A stretch of DNA of 19,688 nucleotides from Methylotenera sp. (GCA_027310735.1 DAIDAH010000019.1:1-19688), one strand, 5' to 3'. Positions 6,713-15,299 are shown, counted from the first letter of the stretch. Program-made: numbers and translations. The notes: generated by a model from the letters alone, not told the origin.

Positions 6713-7468
6713 TTATCTCACTGCAGCTTGGCATATTCCTTCAAATTCTTGCGCATTTAACGAACACTTACCGATAAGACCACCGTCTATATCCTGCATA
6801 GAGAATAATTGTACCGCATTTTGGGGATTTACGCTCCCCCCATAGAGGATTTTCAATTGACTTGCTGCAGTTTGATCATATTCCGCGACCTTGTCACGTA
6901 TGAATTTGTGCATACTTTGCGCTTGTTCTGCACTTGCAGCTAATCCAGTACCAATCGCCCAAATCGGCTCATATGAAATAATAGTGCCTGCAAATACAGA
7001 TGCGCCATATGTATTAATAATGGTGTCTAATTGCTTGGCAACGACCATTTGCATAACACCCGCTTCACGCTCTATCAACGTTTCACCTACACATAAAATA
7101 GGAATTAAGCCATGTGTTTTAGCCTGCATAAACTTTGTGGCTATATTCTCATCAGATTCACAATAAGCCGTTGCACGTTCTGAATGACCAATAATTACAT
7201 GGGTTGCACCAAAGTCTTTCAACATATTGGCGCTCACTTCCCCAGTAAACGGGCCATCGGAGTCTTTACTTAAATTTTGAGCACCCCATGCAATGCTGGT
7301 ATTTTGTAACATAGACTGCGCTTGTGCGAGATATGGATAAGGCACACACACAACCACATCGACATTTTTGAGCGAAGAAAGTTTTTCAGTACATGCAGCC
7401 AATAGTTGCTTGTTTAAAGCTAAATTGCCATGCATTTTCCAATTGGCAATTACTAATTTTTGACGCAT
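6713..7468 (-). CDS. tpiA: Triosephosphate isomerase
   Basis: The 251-residue product is full length for the TIM-barrel enzyme that interconverts dihydroxyacetone phosphate and glyceraldehyde 3-phosphate in glycolysis and gluconeogenesis. Active-site residues are in place: N9-W-K11, H95 in G-H-S-E-R, and E167 in S-Y-E-P-I-W-A-I-G-T-G. The phosphate-binding loops Y-G-G-S-V (209-213) and D-G-G-L-I-G (228-233) are present. AGGG before ATG 7468 supports the start. It has its own probable promoter about 30-60 bases upstream and leads into secG. Confidence 0.97.
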   Translation of the reverse strand: MRQKLVIANWKMHGNLALNKQLLAACTEKLSSLKNVDVVVCVPYPYLAQAQSMLQNTSIAWGAQNLSKDSDGPFTGEVSANMLKDFGATHVIIGHSERATAYCESDENIATKFMQAKTHGLIPILCVGETLIEREAGVMQMVVAKQLDTIINTYGASVFAGTIISYEPIWAIGTGLAASAEQAQSMHKFIRDKVAEYDQTAASQLKILYGGSVNPQNAVQLFSMQDIDGGLIGKCSLNAQEFEGICQAAVR

Positions 7469-7498
7469 GTTATCCCTAGGTTTAATTTTACAGGCGCA

Positions 7499-7528
7499 AT
7501 TCTAGCGGTTGAGCGCTATCACCGTCAA
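7499..7528 (-). promoter_or_regulatory. Probable sigma-70 promoter of tpiA
   Basis: On the minus strand TTGACG (7523-7528) and TAGAAT (7499-7504) each match the consensus in five of six bases and are 18 bp apart. The site is in the 86-bp gap before tpiA, so tpiA-secG can be transcribed independently of recJ-nnrD. Confidence 0.7.
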
Positions 7529-7554
7529 TTTAAGTCGGTAGCAATATAGATTTA

Positions 7555-8427
7555 TTAACTATGTGCATTGAGCTGATTGATTACATTACGGACTTCATGT
7601 GCCACTTCTGACGCAGTCAGTCCAACCGGACCTATACCTCTCGCCACCAATGCGTCTGCCGCCGCACCATGCACAAAAACACCAAGCTTCGCGGCCTCTA
7701 AACCACTTAAACCTTGCGTCATTAGGCTGCCGATTACACCACTCAGCACATCACCAGTACCACCACTGGCAAGTGCCGGATTACCAGTCGTATTAATAAA
7801 ATAGTTACTGTCATAGTGCGCACAAACACTTCCAACGCCTTTAAGTACACAAATCACATGAAGCGAATGCGCTAATTCGAGCGCAGATTCAATACGATGA
7901 TTCTGGATATGTGATGCACGAGTATTGAGTAATCTTGAAGCCTCCCCGGGATGAGGTGTAATAACTGTGTCAGCATGGCGTTTTTGCATTATTTCGCGCA
8001 AATGCGCATGTGATGCAATCAAGTTAAGGGCATCGGCATCCAGCAACATTGATACTTCTTGTTTCAGCCAAAACGTTAACAGGTCTATCGCAACATCTTC
8101 TTGTCCTAATCCTGGACCTATCACCACAACATTGAGCTGCGGCAACTTAATAAGCGCATCAGGCGAACGCAACATGATTTCTGGAAAACACAAGTCAACG
8201 CTAAGCGCATCATTAGAGAGTAGTGCCGCATATACGCGCCCTGCACCAGTCTGCAAGGCGGCTCGAGCAGCTAGAAGTGCGGCACCGACCATACCAGCAC
8301 TACCACCAATGATAGCTATACTACCGAATGAGCCCTTATGCGAAACAAGGTCTCGCGGCGGTAAAGCTGGCTGAAACATGCTCCGCACTAACAAATGAGA
8401 TTGTTCTGTATTAATGATGAGCCCCAA
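7555..8427 (-). CDS. nnrD: ADP-dependent (S)-NAD(P)H-hydrate dehydratase
   Basis: The protein matches the YjeF C-terminal, ribokinase-like domain that repairs hydrated NADH and NADPH with ADP. Motifs seen: H-K-G-S-F-G with G-G-S-A-G-M-V-G-A (residues 30-49), G-P-G-L-G, L-D-A-D-A-L-N, T-P-H-P-G-E, and N-P-A-L-A-S-G-G-T-G-D-V-L-S-G carrying the catalytic Asp. The NnrE epimerase half, fused in E. coli, is absent. The start is uncertain: the longest frame begins with TTG at 8427 (in-frame stop just before it), while the first ATG is at 8379 with GGAG placed too close to it. It begins 17 bases after recJ ends, so they are probably cotranscribed. Confidence 0.9.
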   Translation of the reverse strand: MGLIINTEQSHLLVRSMFQPALPPRDLVSHKGSFGSIAIIGGSAGMVGAALLAARAALQTGAGRVYAALLSNDALSVDLCFPEIMLRSPDALIKLPQLNVVVIGPGLGQEDVAIDLLTFWLKQEVSMLLDADALNLIASHAHLREIMQKRHADTVITPHPGEASRLLNTRASHIQNHRIESALELAHSLHVICVLKGVGSVCAHYDSNYFINTTGNPALASGGTGDVLSGVIGSLMTQGLSGLEAAKLGVFVHGAAADALVARGIGPVGLTASEVAHEVRNVINQLNAHS

Positions 8428-8444
8428 GTTAATTCAGTAAGCTA

Positions 8445-10139
8445 TTAGGCAACATAACGCACATTTAATTGCACTTTTTGTGCGCCATTATAGCTATTGG
8501 TTTGTAACTGATAAGCAAGCTGCACATTTTCAGCTAAAAAATCTGCATGATTAAAGTAAATAGCATCAACCACTGAGGCACCTTGTGTCCTAGATTTTAA
8601 GGTGAGTTTCAAATGCTTTTCTGCCAGCACACGCTGATTAAGTACCTCAAACTCATCATAAAATAATGGTGGTGGAAAACCCTGTCCCCATACTTGATTT
8701 TCTAAAGCCTGCGCCATTTGAAAGGTCATATCGGCATTACTTAAACCACCATCAACCTCAAGGACAGACTCTAAATCAGCTTCTGTAATCAAGCTTTGTA
8801 CAACCACTTCAAAACTTTGTTGAAAACGCTCAAAATCCACCTGTTTGATAGATAAGCCTGCCGCCATCGCGTGTCCGCCAAATTTAACAATCAAATCTGG
8901 TTGATGTTTACTTAATAAATCCAGTGCATCTCGTAAATGCAATCCGGAAATAGAACGACCAGAGCCTTTTAGTAAGCCATCTCCAGCTTCAGCAAACGCA
9001 ATGACTGGACGATGAAATCTCTCTTTAATTCGCGAGGCTAAAATGCCTATCACGCCTTGATGCCAATCAGATTGATACATGCTAATTGTAAATTGACCGG
9101 TGACGTTAATATCATCAAGTGAAATATTGGCGCTATCTTGCATGTCAGCTTCTATACTGCGCCGCTTCTGGTTTAACTCATGTAATTGCTGTGCAATTTG
9201 TGTAGCCTCAACTTCAGACTCAGCCAGTAAGCATTTAATCCCAAGTGCCATGTCATCCAGCCTACCAGCAGCATTCAAACGCGGACCAACATAGAAACCT
9301 AAATCTTGCGCATTCACCATCTGTGGTTGACGGCCACTAACGCGTAATAAGGCTAAAATCCCTTGTGAACAAACCCCAGCGCGGATGCGCCGTAAGCCCT
9401 GCTCAACTAGAATGCGATTATTGTCATCTAGCTTGACCAAGTCAGCCACAGTGCCTAGAGCAACCAAATCAAGCAATTCAGTTAAATTAGGCTCTGGCTG
9501 CTGCGTATAAAAACCACGCGCACGAAACTCGGCACGTAAACAAAGTAGGCCATAAAACATTACACCTACGCCCGCCAAATTCTTGCTTGAGAACGTACAG
9601 CCATGCTGGTTAGGATTAATGATACAAGCCGCTTGCGGTGTTTCCAGCCCCGGCAAATGATGGTCAGTAATGAGCACTTGTATACCAAGCGCATTGGCTG
9701 CAGCAACACCATCTACACTAGCGATACCATTATCTACTGTAATGATTACATCTGGCTTAAGTGTTGCAGCTAGCGCGACAATTTCTGGCGTTAATCCATA
9801 GCCGTATTCGAAGCGATTCGGTACCAAAAAATCCACATCTGCGCCAAAGGCTCGCAACCCCCTCATGGCAACCGCCGTAGCTGTAGCACCATCGGCATCA
9901 TAATCACCTATTACCAATAGTTTTTTATTGGTGATAATCGCATCCGCCAGTAGCTTAGCCATCGCCTGATTATTGGTAAGTAAATTAGGCGGAATCAAAC
10001 CACTTAAATTAGCACTAAGTTGACTAACCTCAGTAACCCCTCGTGAGGCCAATAAGCGCGCGAGAAGCGGCATCACTCCGCCAGACTTTAAGTGCTCAGC
10101 AGTTGATGTAGGGAAACTACGGTGTACGATTAATGTCAT
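8445..10139 (-). CDS. recJ: Single-stranded-DNA-specific exonuclease RecJ
   Basis: The 564-residue length fits RecJ, the 5'-3' single-strand exonuclease of recombination and mismatch repair. The DHH-phosphoesterase motifs are visible: D79-Y-D81-A-D83-G, V-D136-N-G, D159-H160-H161, and L-G-T-V-A-D-L-V for motif IV. The DHHA1 part includes the W-H-Q-G-V-I-G-I-L-A-S-R segment and G-G-H-A-M-A-A-G-L-S. These residues bind the manganese ions and DNA phosphate. It starts at ATG 10139, 13 bases after the RpfE-type gene, and precedes nnrD, which suggests one operon. Confidence 0.97.
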   Translation of the reverse strand: MTLIVHRSFPTSTAEHLKSGGVMPLLARLLASRGVTEVSQLSANLSGLIPPNLLTNNQAMAKLLADAIITNKKLLVIGDYDADGATATAVAMRGLRAFGADVDFLVPNRFEYGYGLTPEIVALAATLKPDVIITVDNGIASVDGVAAANALGIQVLITDHHLPGLETPQAACIINPNQHGCTFSSKNLAGVGVMFYGLLCLRAEFRARGFYTQQPEPNLTELLDLVALGTVADLVKLDDNNRILVEQGLRRIRAGVCSQGILALLRVSGRQPQMVNAQDLGFYVGPRLNAAGRLDDMALGIKCLLAESEVEATQIAQQLHELNQKRRSIEADMQDSANISLDDINVTGQFTISMYQSDWHQGVIGILASRIKERFHRPVIAFAEAGDGLLKGSGRSISGLHLRDALDLLSKHQPDLIVKFGGHAMAAGLSIKQVDFERFQQSFEVVVQSLITEADLESVLEVDGGLSNADMTFQMAQALENQVWGQGFPPPLFYDEFEVLNQRVLAEKHLKLTLKSRTQGASVVDAIYFNHADFLAENVQLAYQLQTNSYNGAQKVQLNVRYVA

Positions 10140-10152
10140 TTTGAAAATAAAA

Positions 10153-11169
10153 TCATGATAGATAATGCAATACTGGCTTTGGCTTACGCCAAAATTTGAA
10201 GTTATCTATATAAATATCCAAAGGCTTAATCTCGGCAATGATGCTTTTTTCATAAAAACCTAAATTCAAGACTAAGTGTTTGACTCTTCTTTTTTTAATT
10301 AGCAATAATAAGGCATTAAACCAACTACTATCCAAATCATCCGTATCAGGTAATTGCAACCTTACATGAGACATATTCTCGAGGTTAGGATTATCTATAA
10401 AAAAATCATCCATGCTTTCTGGTATTACTTTAAAATCTGTACCAGTCCACTTTGCCAGACCTTGATAAAAAATATTACTAGCCAATATTAAAGCGGCTTT
10501 AGTTTGCAGTAAATCTGCTGATGAAGATTGCGGAATTAAAAACTTGAAAGTAGCAGGCATTACCCCTCCACCAGAAAACCACACGCTATTTACAGCTACA
10601 TCACCTACAGATTCACGCGCTAAATTTGCAGGATGTTCATGCAATAACATTTGCACTTCATTAAGCATTGATATCCACTTCGTTGCATTTGCACCTTGTG
10701 GTAAAAAGTGATGAATATTCTTTCCTAATGCGATACTTGGAAGTGTGGTTGTTACTTCTTGCTTTTGTTGCAAGTGCAAATACCATGCACCAGACTTTCC
10801 AAGAAAAAACTTCAGACCATCCTGACTAAAGTGCTGATTCAAACTATCAACCAGACTAGTTGCATGCCTACTATCAACAACCAAGGGAACCGGAGCACTT
10901 AGACTAAAACAATCTCGCTGCATGACAAGGTGGACAGGATCTGCCCTTAGCCAGTATGCAGTACCGACATCTAGCCCATCTGCAGCTGCAGAAATCGCAG
11001 CAATAGGGAAGTCAGGCGTGGCGTGCAAAGAATATTGTGTGCTGACTAAGGCCTCTAACGGAATTTCATACTGTGTAACTTGGGAAGCGCTTAGCAAGCG
11101 CGCTAAAGCGCTACTACTCGGTAAAGTGGATAATTGATGAGTTAAAACGCAATCTACCGTTATTTTCAC
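10153..11169 (-). CDS. RpfE-type regulatory-protein family (function unclear)
   Basis: The 338-residue protein resembles the family often annotated 'regulatory protein, RpfE type' (related by name to the Xanthomonas rpf cluster, not to mycobacterial resuscitation factors), commonly next to recJ in betaproteobacteria. Diagnostic stretches include Y-W-L-R-A-D-P-V-H-L (about 72-81), then E-V-Q-M-L-L-H-E-H-P-A-N-L-A-R-E and V-N-S-V-W-F-S-G-G-G in the middle. It is predicted cytosolic, with no signal peptide; no catalytic residues can be named. The start is GTG at 11169 with only a weak ribosome site; no in-frame ATG lies nearby. It is the first gene of the recJ-nnrD transcript. The assignment is from memory of the family motifs. 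Confidence 0.75.
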   Translation of the reverse strand: MKITVDCVLTHQLSTLPSSSALARLLSASQVTQYEIPLEALVSTQYSLHATPDFPIAAISAAADGLDVGTAYWLRADPVHLVMQRDCFSLSAPVPLVVDSRHATSLVDSLNQHFSQDGLKFFLGKSGAWYLHLQQKQEVTTTLPSIALGKNIHHFLPQGANATKWISMLNEVQMLLHEHPANLARESVGDVAVNSVWFSGGGVMPATFKFLIPQSSSADLLQTKAALILASNIFYQGLAKWTGTDFKVIPESMDDFFIDNPNLENMSHVRLQLPDTDDLDSSWFNALLLLIKKRRVKHLVLNLGFYEKSIIAEIKPLDIYIDNFKFWRKPKPVLHYLS

Positions 11170-11251
11170 ACTGCATACTTATTAAAAAAATAACAGTCTA
11201 TCCGCCGAACTAGATTCAATCAAGTGAACTGGATAGGGCCTCGAGATAAAC

Positions 11252-11653
11252 TCAGGCCTTAACGTGAATTAGATGTCCTTTAGGATCCAAAGACTGGTCA
11301 ATGGCTTGCGCCATAACAATAACCGCTTGTTCTGGAAACTGGCGGATCACCTCTTTAGTATCTTTATCTGTTACTTTCAACACATTAATACCTGTTTCTT
11401 TGTCTTTTTCTACCGAAGCGAGAAGATTCAGGTTCTTTTGAGTGAATGCATCATTCACTTGCTTTAGCGCTTTATCAACTTGTTCTGGGGAAGTTTTTGT
11501 ATTAGCACTGACATTAGAACTTACCTCCCCCACTCCTGACGTGGCTTTATTCGCTACAGGACTTGGTTCCGAAGGAGTGCCTTGCACAAAATTCCTACCG
11601 CTATTGCTAACAGAGGTGTCTACAGCTTTTGAGGCTATTGAACTAACTTGCAT
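11252..11653 (-). CDS. flaG: FlaG-family flagellar protein
   Basis: The 133-residue protein has a disordered Ser/Thr/Asn-rich first half and a FlaG domain at about 72-130, with the hallmark G-I-N-V-L-K-V-T-D-K-D-T-K-E-V-I-R-Q-F-P. In Pseudomonas and Vibrio, FlaG proteins are encoded with flagellin and influence filament length. It is downstream of a low-complexity gene that has a sigma-28-type promoter, 34 bases separating them, which fits late flagellar expression. A hairpin at 11237-11258 (GGCCT/AGGCC with an inner GAG/CTC) overlaps its stop codon, but it lacks a T-tract. Confidence 0.85.
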   Translation of the reverse strand: MQVSSIASKAVDTSVSNSGRNFVQGTPSEPSPVANKATSGVGEVSSNVSANTKTSPEQVDKALKQVNDAFTQKNLNLLASVEKDKETGINVLKVTDKDTKEVIRQFPEQAVIVMAQAIDQSLDPKGHLIHVKA

Positions 11654-11687
11654 ATAAACCTTTCAGGTTATTCACCTGCATATTCAA

Positions 11688-11993
11688 TTAAGCTTGCGTA
11701 TCAATGATGCTGCCTACGATTTGACCACTGGTGTTAACTGATGAGCGAGTTGCTGTAGGTACTACAGCCTTTTTTTCGTCTGCTTTTTGCGCATCCACTT
11801 TCTGAGCATCAGACTTCTCTACTACCACCTGTTGAGTTACAGCTTTTTGCACATCAACTTTCTGCGTTAAAGATTTAGAAGTAACGTCATCTTTATCTTT
11901 GTCATTTTCTACATCTTTAGCACGGCTCGCCTGTTGCTGTTGCAGAAAAATATTAGTGTTTTGCACATTTGATGAAACTGAATCTACAGCCAT
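11688..11993 (-). CDS. Low-complexity protein encoded ahead of flaG
   Basis: A 101-residue hydrophilic protein with no signal peptide. The middle (residues about 40-75) is a degenerate Gln-Lys-Val-Asp / Gln-Lys-Ala repeat rich in Lys, Asp, Gln and Val, likely disordered or coiled coil. The C-terminus has a compact Asn-Thr-Ser-Gly-Gln-Ile-Val-Gly-Ser-Ile-Ile-Asp motif that resembles short proteins seen beside flagellar genes in related bacteria. Its function is unknown. The sigma-28-like promoter 58 bases upstream and the following flaG suggest a late flagellar role. Confidence 0.7.
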   Translation of the reverse strand: MAVDSVSSNVQNTNIFLQQQQASRAKDVENDKDKDDVTSKSLTQKVDVQKAVTQQVVVEKSDAQKVDAQKADEKKAVVPTATRSSVNTSGQIVGSIIDTQA

Positions 11994-12050
11994 GATATAA
12001 CCCTTCCACGATTAAATTAACACATCAACTTACACTTACTTGTTAACCCT

Positions 12051-12077
12051 GTAACGGCAGCTTATCAATAAACTTTA
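12051..12077 (-). promoter_or_regulatory. Sigma-28 (FliA) type promoter for the flaG pair
   Basis: On the minus strand TAAAGTTT (12070-12077, exact FliA -35 consensus) is followed after exactly 11 bases by GCCGTTAC (12051-12058, six of eight matches to GCCGATAA). It sits 58 bases before the ATG of the low-complexity gene, so it should drive that gene and flaG. Confidence 0.8.
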
Positions 12078-12152
12078 GTACTATTTTAGAATTAATTTAA
12101 TTTTTTTTACAATTATTCATAAAAACTCAACCTCTTCAATAACTTAACTGCC

Positions 12153-12191
12153 ATAAAAAAACCTAGCTAACTCAGATGGCTGCTAGGTTTT
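12153..12191 (-). terminator. Terminator of the glycine-zipper gene
   Basis: AAAACCTAGC and GCTAGGTTTT form a 10-bp stem around a 14-base loop with T-tracts usable on the minus strand and partly on the plus strand. It separates the envelope gene at 12252 from the flagellar pair. Confidence 0.8.
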
Positions 12192-12251
12192 CGTACAAAG
12201 GAAGTGTCTGAAAACTATTAAAATACCAGTCTCAAAACTATACCCTAGTAA

Positions 12252-12947
12252 TTAGTAATAACGATCCTCTTCATAATTATCATCACCTCTATGTTTACCC
12301 CAACCACGTTGCTTGCCATAATCACGATGTTCACGATCATCGTTCCAAGCAGCAGAGCCAACATAACGTATTGGTGCGGCATAGGCGGCTTGTGATGATG
12401 AATGAATATCGGGGGACACAGACACATTCACACCTATAGTATTACCAGGTCGGTTATTAGTCACTGTTGAATAAGTTCTACCGTTATATTCATACGTTAC
12501 CAAATAACCAAAGTTCACTGTTTGCCAATTATCGACTTGATAACAATTTTGCACTGGTACAGATCGTGTAGTAGTTACATTATTTTGATTGCTACCAATG
12601 CGATCTCCAGTAATAGCACCCACCCCGGCTCCAACTGCCGCAGCTGCAACGCGACCATTACCACGGCCAATCGTATTGCCAAGCAATCCACCTGCAATAC
12701 CACCAATCACAGCACCAGCTACAGAATGATCACTGCCATTATTATAACTTTGTTGCTCATATTCAGTACGGCATTCTTGACGCGGCATATTCACGCGTTC
12801 TGTTTGTGGCGTTACAGATAGGACTCGTGCTGTATCGCTATATTGATCATTTGCCATCGCTGGTGCCGTAAATACAGCAGCCACTAGTGCTGAAGCCAAC
12901 ACTGTTACTCGCATCGTTGTAGCAACATTTAGTTTGATACCGTGCAT
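12252..12947 (-). CDS. Glycine-zipper 2TM domain envelope protein
   Basis: The 231-residue protein has a signal peptide (core about 13-30, cleavage after Ala-Met-Ala near 32), then a Cys-containing segment and a glycine zipper at about 76-118 (A-G-A-V-I-G-G-I-A-G-G-L-L-G and V-G-A-G-V-G-A-I-T-G), the hallmark of the glycine zipper 2TM / 17-kDa surface antigen family. A second region (about 133-165) has the Cys-Tyr and G-Y-x-V-T-Y-E-Y-N-G-R pattern common in these proteins. The tail is Asp/Arg/Tyr/Gly-rich and probably disordered. An AGGAG site 8 bases before ATG 12947 fixes the start. It is probably a periplasmic or outer-membrane structural protein. Confidence 0.88.
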   Translation of the reverse strand: MHGIKLNVATTMRVTVLASALVAAVFTAPAMANDQYSDTARVLSVTPQTERVNMPRQECRTEYEQQSYNNGSDHSVAGAVIGGIAGGLLGNTIGRGNGRVAAAAVGAGVGAITGDRIGSNQNNVTTTRSVPVQNCYQVDNWQTVNFGYLVTYEYNGRTYSTVTNNRPGNTIGVNVSVSPDIHSSSQAAYAAPIRYVGSAAWNDDREHRDYGKQRGWGKHRGDDNYEEDRYY

Positions 12948-13173
12948 TTTATTTCTCCTGTATTTCTTATAAAGTATTTCTATAGTGAGACATCGTTACT
13001 TATTAACCCTTAGAACTCTGCTTTTTTGTTAGCAGATGGTCATTCAACGCGGCAATTTTAAATTAGGTATACGTAAAAATTGTTAAGATATGTAAAAGTC
13101 TGATATTGATTACAAATGCTTGCCAACTGCTCATCGCTAAACAGTCCAAAACTTAAATACAAACACAACTCCA

Positions 13174-14427
13174 TTAGCTATCGCCATCACCCTCTACTAC
13201 TAAGTCGGGGATATGATTAAATGCAATCCGCATAGGCGCATCTTTTAACGCCTCATGTGCCCCACCGAAATAAATCGTATTTTTGCCAAACTTTAGGTTA
13301 AGCGTATCAATAGCCTGATTCAGTTTCTTTTCATTTTCTAACGGCTCCACTTGAAACAAATCACGCGCTACCTCATCCGCAGTGACTAACCCAGAAAAAG
13401 ACACGCCTACGGCATAAGGTTCAGCATTCTCAACTGGATAATGCTGCATAAAAGCCTCCAGCGCTTCAATCAAGCGTAGCGTATTATCCGTGGGTGAAAT
13501 CGCACTCTCCATATTCCAGCTAGGTATAGGCGTATACCCAACCGCGCCCCTAAATTTAACTTTAATGCTAATTTTTGAAGTGAGTAAATCGTAGCTACGC
13601 ATGCGCATACAGGCTTTTTGAAGTAGTCGATGCAACACCGCCTTTACACCCACCAGATTCCGCTGTTCTGGCGGCATTACATGCGAATGACCAAGACTAC
13701 TCCGTGCATTTTTAACGTAATAAGGCTCCAAACCTCGCAACTTGTCATACATGCGCTCACCTTCTATGCTACCCCACGCTGTTTGTAGTTGCTGACGATT
13801 AGCGGCATACAAATCTGCTACCGTTTTGATTCGATAACGACTCAAACGCGCTTCCATTTGCTTGCCTATGCCATTTAAATCACGCAACTGCAATCCATAA
13901 AGCCGCTCAGGTAGCTCATGCTGTTCAATCAGCACGCAACCATCTGGCTTTTGCATATTAGATGCTACCTTGGCTAAAAAAGTATTCGGCGCGATACCTA
14001 TCGAGCAACGCATAAAATCACCAGCACTTTTAGCGATAGTGCGCTTAATTTTCGCAGCAAGCTTCAGTGCATTTTCTGGTAACTGCTGACTACCCGTCAG
14101 TTTGCACACCATCTCATCAATTGACAGCACTTTTTCTACGTGTGTACAGCTTTCCACCAGTTCAATGAGCGTATGATGAAACTCTACATACACCGATGGG
14201 CGCGCTTCGACAAACACCATCTCTGGGCATAACTTACGCGCCTCGCGCACTAATGTTCCCGTTTTAATACCAAACGCTTTAGCTTCATAACTCGCTGCTA
14301 TGCAACAAGTCGTTTCTGCCATCACAGCAAGCACACCAATTGGCTTGCCTCGTAATTCAGGCCGCAACTGTTGCTCCACAGAGGCGAAGTAAGAGTTAAA
14401 ATCAACGTAAAGGGCGTTTAGGCTCAT
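13174..14427 (-). CDS. Y-family DNA polymerase (DinB/UmuC superfamily)
   Basis: The 417-residue protein is a translesion polymerase of the Y family. Motifs: Y-V-D9-F-N-S-Y-F-A-S-V-E-Q (first catalytic Asp and the F14 steric gate), A-A-S-Y-E-A-K-A-F-G-I, then S-I-D104-E105 (catalytic pair), C-S-I-G-I-A-P-N-T-F-L-A-K and K-P-D-G. The helix-hairpin-helix part (L-N-G-I-G-K) and a little-finger domain follow. F-N at the first motif and the S-I-D-E-M wording depart from classic Pol IV, so it may be a divergent DinB-type subgroup; I give no symbol. No beta-clamp motif is obvious at the end. I saw no LexA box in the 131 bases it shares divergently with msrA. Confidence 0.9.
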   Translation of the reverse strand: MSLNALYVDFNSYFASVEQQLRPELRGKPIGVLAVMAETTCCIAASYEAKAFGIKTGTLVREARKLCPEMVFVEARPSVYVEFHHTLIELVESCTHVEKVLSIDEMVCKLTGSQQLPENALKLAAKIKRTIAKSAGDFMRCSIGIAPNTFLAKVASNMQKPDGCVLIEQHELPERLYGLQLRDLNGIGKQMEARLSRYRIKTVADLYAANRQQLQTAWGSIEGERMYDKLRGLEPYYVKNARSSLGHSHVMPPEQRNLVGVKAVLHRLLQKACMRMRSYDLLTSKISIKVKFRGAVGYTPIPSWNMESAISPTDNTLRLIEALEAFMQHYPVENAEPYAVGVSFSGLVTADEVARDLFQVEPLENEKKLNQAIDTLNLKFGKNTIYFGGAHEALKDAPMRIAFNHIPDLVVEGDGDS

Positions 14428-14490
14428 GGCTAACGTATTGGCAAGAGAAAAGCATTAAAAGAGAAACCTGATATTGAATGTAAGTTTTTG

Positions 14491-14520
14491 TGCGAGAGGC
14501 TGACTAAGATAAGTCTCGCA
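14491..14520. repeat. Inverted repeat between polymerase and msrA
   Basis: TGCGAGA at 14491-14497 and TCTCGCA at 14514-14520 form a perfect 7-bp inverted repeat around 16 bases in the divergent gap. It lacks a T-tract and could be an operator or leader hairpin for msrA. Function not established. Confidence 0.5.
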
Positions 14521-14558
14521 TGCATCCATATTTTAAGTGAATTCAAAGGTAGATAATA

Positions 14559-15101
14559 ATGAACAATCAACAAATAGCAATTTTTGCCGGGGGTTGTTTC
14601 TGGTGCACTGAACCCGTGTTCAGTCAATTAAAAGGCGTGAGCAAAGTTGTGTCTGGCTATATAGGCGGCCACACCGTCGACCCAACCTACAAAACTATCT
14701 GCAATGGTGACACCGGTCATGCGGAGGCCGTACAAATTTACTTTGATGCTAGCCAGATTAGCTTTGAAACTTTACTTGAAATATTTTTTGTATCGCACGA
14801 CCCAACGACACCTAACCGCCAAGGACATGATATTGGCACACAATATCGCTCAGCCGTATTTTGCCAAAATGAAGAACAACATGCTGCAGTAGAAAAAATG
14901 ATCGCTTCATTAAATGATGCCTCTACATTTAGCGCACCGATTGTCACAGAAATTAACGGTGCGAAAACCTTTTACCCAGCGGAAGACTATCACCAGTACT
15001 ATTTTTCCAACAACCCAAACCAACCCTATTGCATGGCCTTGGCAGCACCAAAAGCCGCTAAAATTCGCGCAGAATATGCCCTGCTGATTAAGCCCAACTA
15101 A
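14559..15101 (+). CDS. msrA: Peptide methionine (S)-S-oxide reductase MsrA
   Basis: The 180-residue protein reduces the S epimer of methionine sulfoxide in proteins. The catalytic G-G-C13-F-W-C16 motif is followed by G-Y-I-G-G-H-T-V-D-P-T-Y, G-H-A-E56-A-V, and Q-G-H-D91-I-G-T-Q-Y96-R-S, all typical of MsrA. C158 in P-Y-C near the end is the likely resolving cysteine. It lacks a signal peptide, so it is cytosolic, and there is no fused MsrB domain. AGGTAG upstream of ATG 14559 supports the start. It is the last chromosomal-looking gene before the mobilizable element. Confidence 0.96.
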   Translation: MNNQQIAIFAGGCFWCTEPVFSQLKGVSKVVSGYIGGHTVDPTYKTICNGDTGHAEAVQIYFDASQISFETLLEIFFVSHDPTTPNRQGHDIGTQYRSAVFCQNEEQHAAVEKMIASLNDASTFSAPIVTEINGAKTFYPAEDYHQYYFSNNPNQPYCMALAAPKAAKIRAEYALLIKPN

Positions 15102-15259
15102 ACAGCATGCCGGTATGGTCGAAAGCCAAGCTGATTTCCAAAACCAGTAAAATTTAGATGAGAAATATACCGCCTATCGTTTTAAGTATATTCAAAATAT
15201 ACATCTTAAGATTTCGCCATGACTTACCAACTAATTGGCATGGGAGGAGGTACATAACT

Positions 15260-15286
15260 ATGCTTAGAAAAATAAAAAGCCCCTAA
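15260..15286 (+). CDS. 8-codon mini-ORF running into the terminator
   Basis: ATG at 15260 with an unusually strong AGGAGG at 15245-15250 opens an eight-codon frame (MLRKIKSP) whose TAA is the loop of the terminator. Such an arrangement could allow translation to disturb the hairpin, but no regulated gene follows closely. Low confidence. Confidence 0.25.
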   Translation: MLRKIKSP

Positions 15287-15299
15287 AGGGGCTTTTTTT
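15274..15299 (+). terminator. Strong Rho-independent terminator after msrA
   Basis: AAAAAGCCCC-TAAA-GGGGCTTTTTTT: a GC-rich stem with a four-base loop, extended by A/T pairs, with a seven-T tail. It lies 172 bases after the msrA stop and marks the edge of the chromosomal block; it can work on both strands. Confidence 0.92.

Noticed and set aside
7967..8374. Plus-strand 135-codon frame inside nnrD
   Set aside because: Shadow frame opposite a well-conserved enzyme; Ser/Cys/Ala-rich with no recognisable domain.
11237..11258. Terminator after flaG
   Set aside because: The hairpin is good but overlaps the stop codon and has no T-tract, so it is not called a terminator.
14428..14558. LexA/SOS box between polymerase and msrA
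   Set aside because: No CTGT-N8-ACAG-like palindrome was found in the divergent gap.
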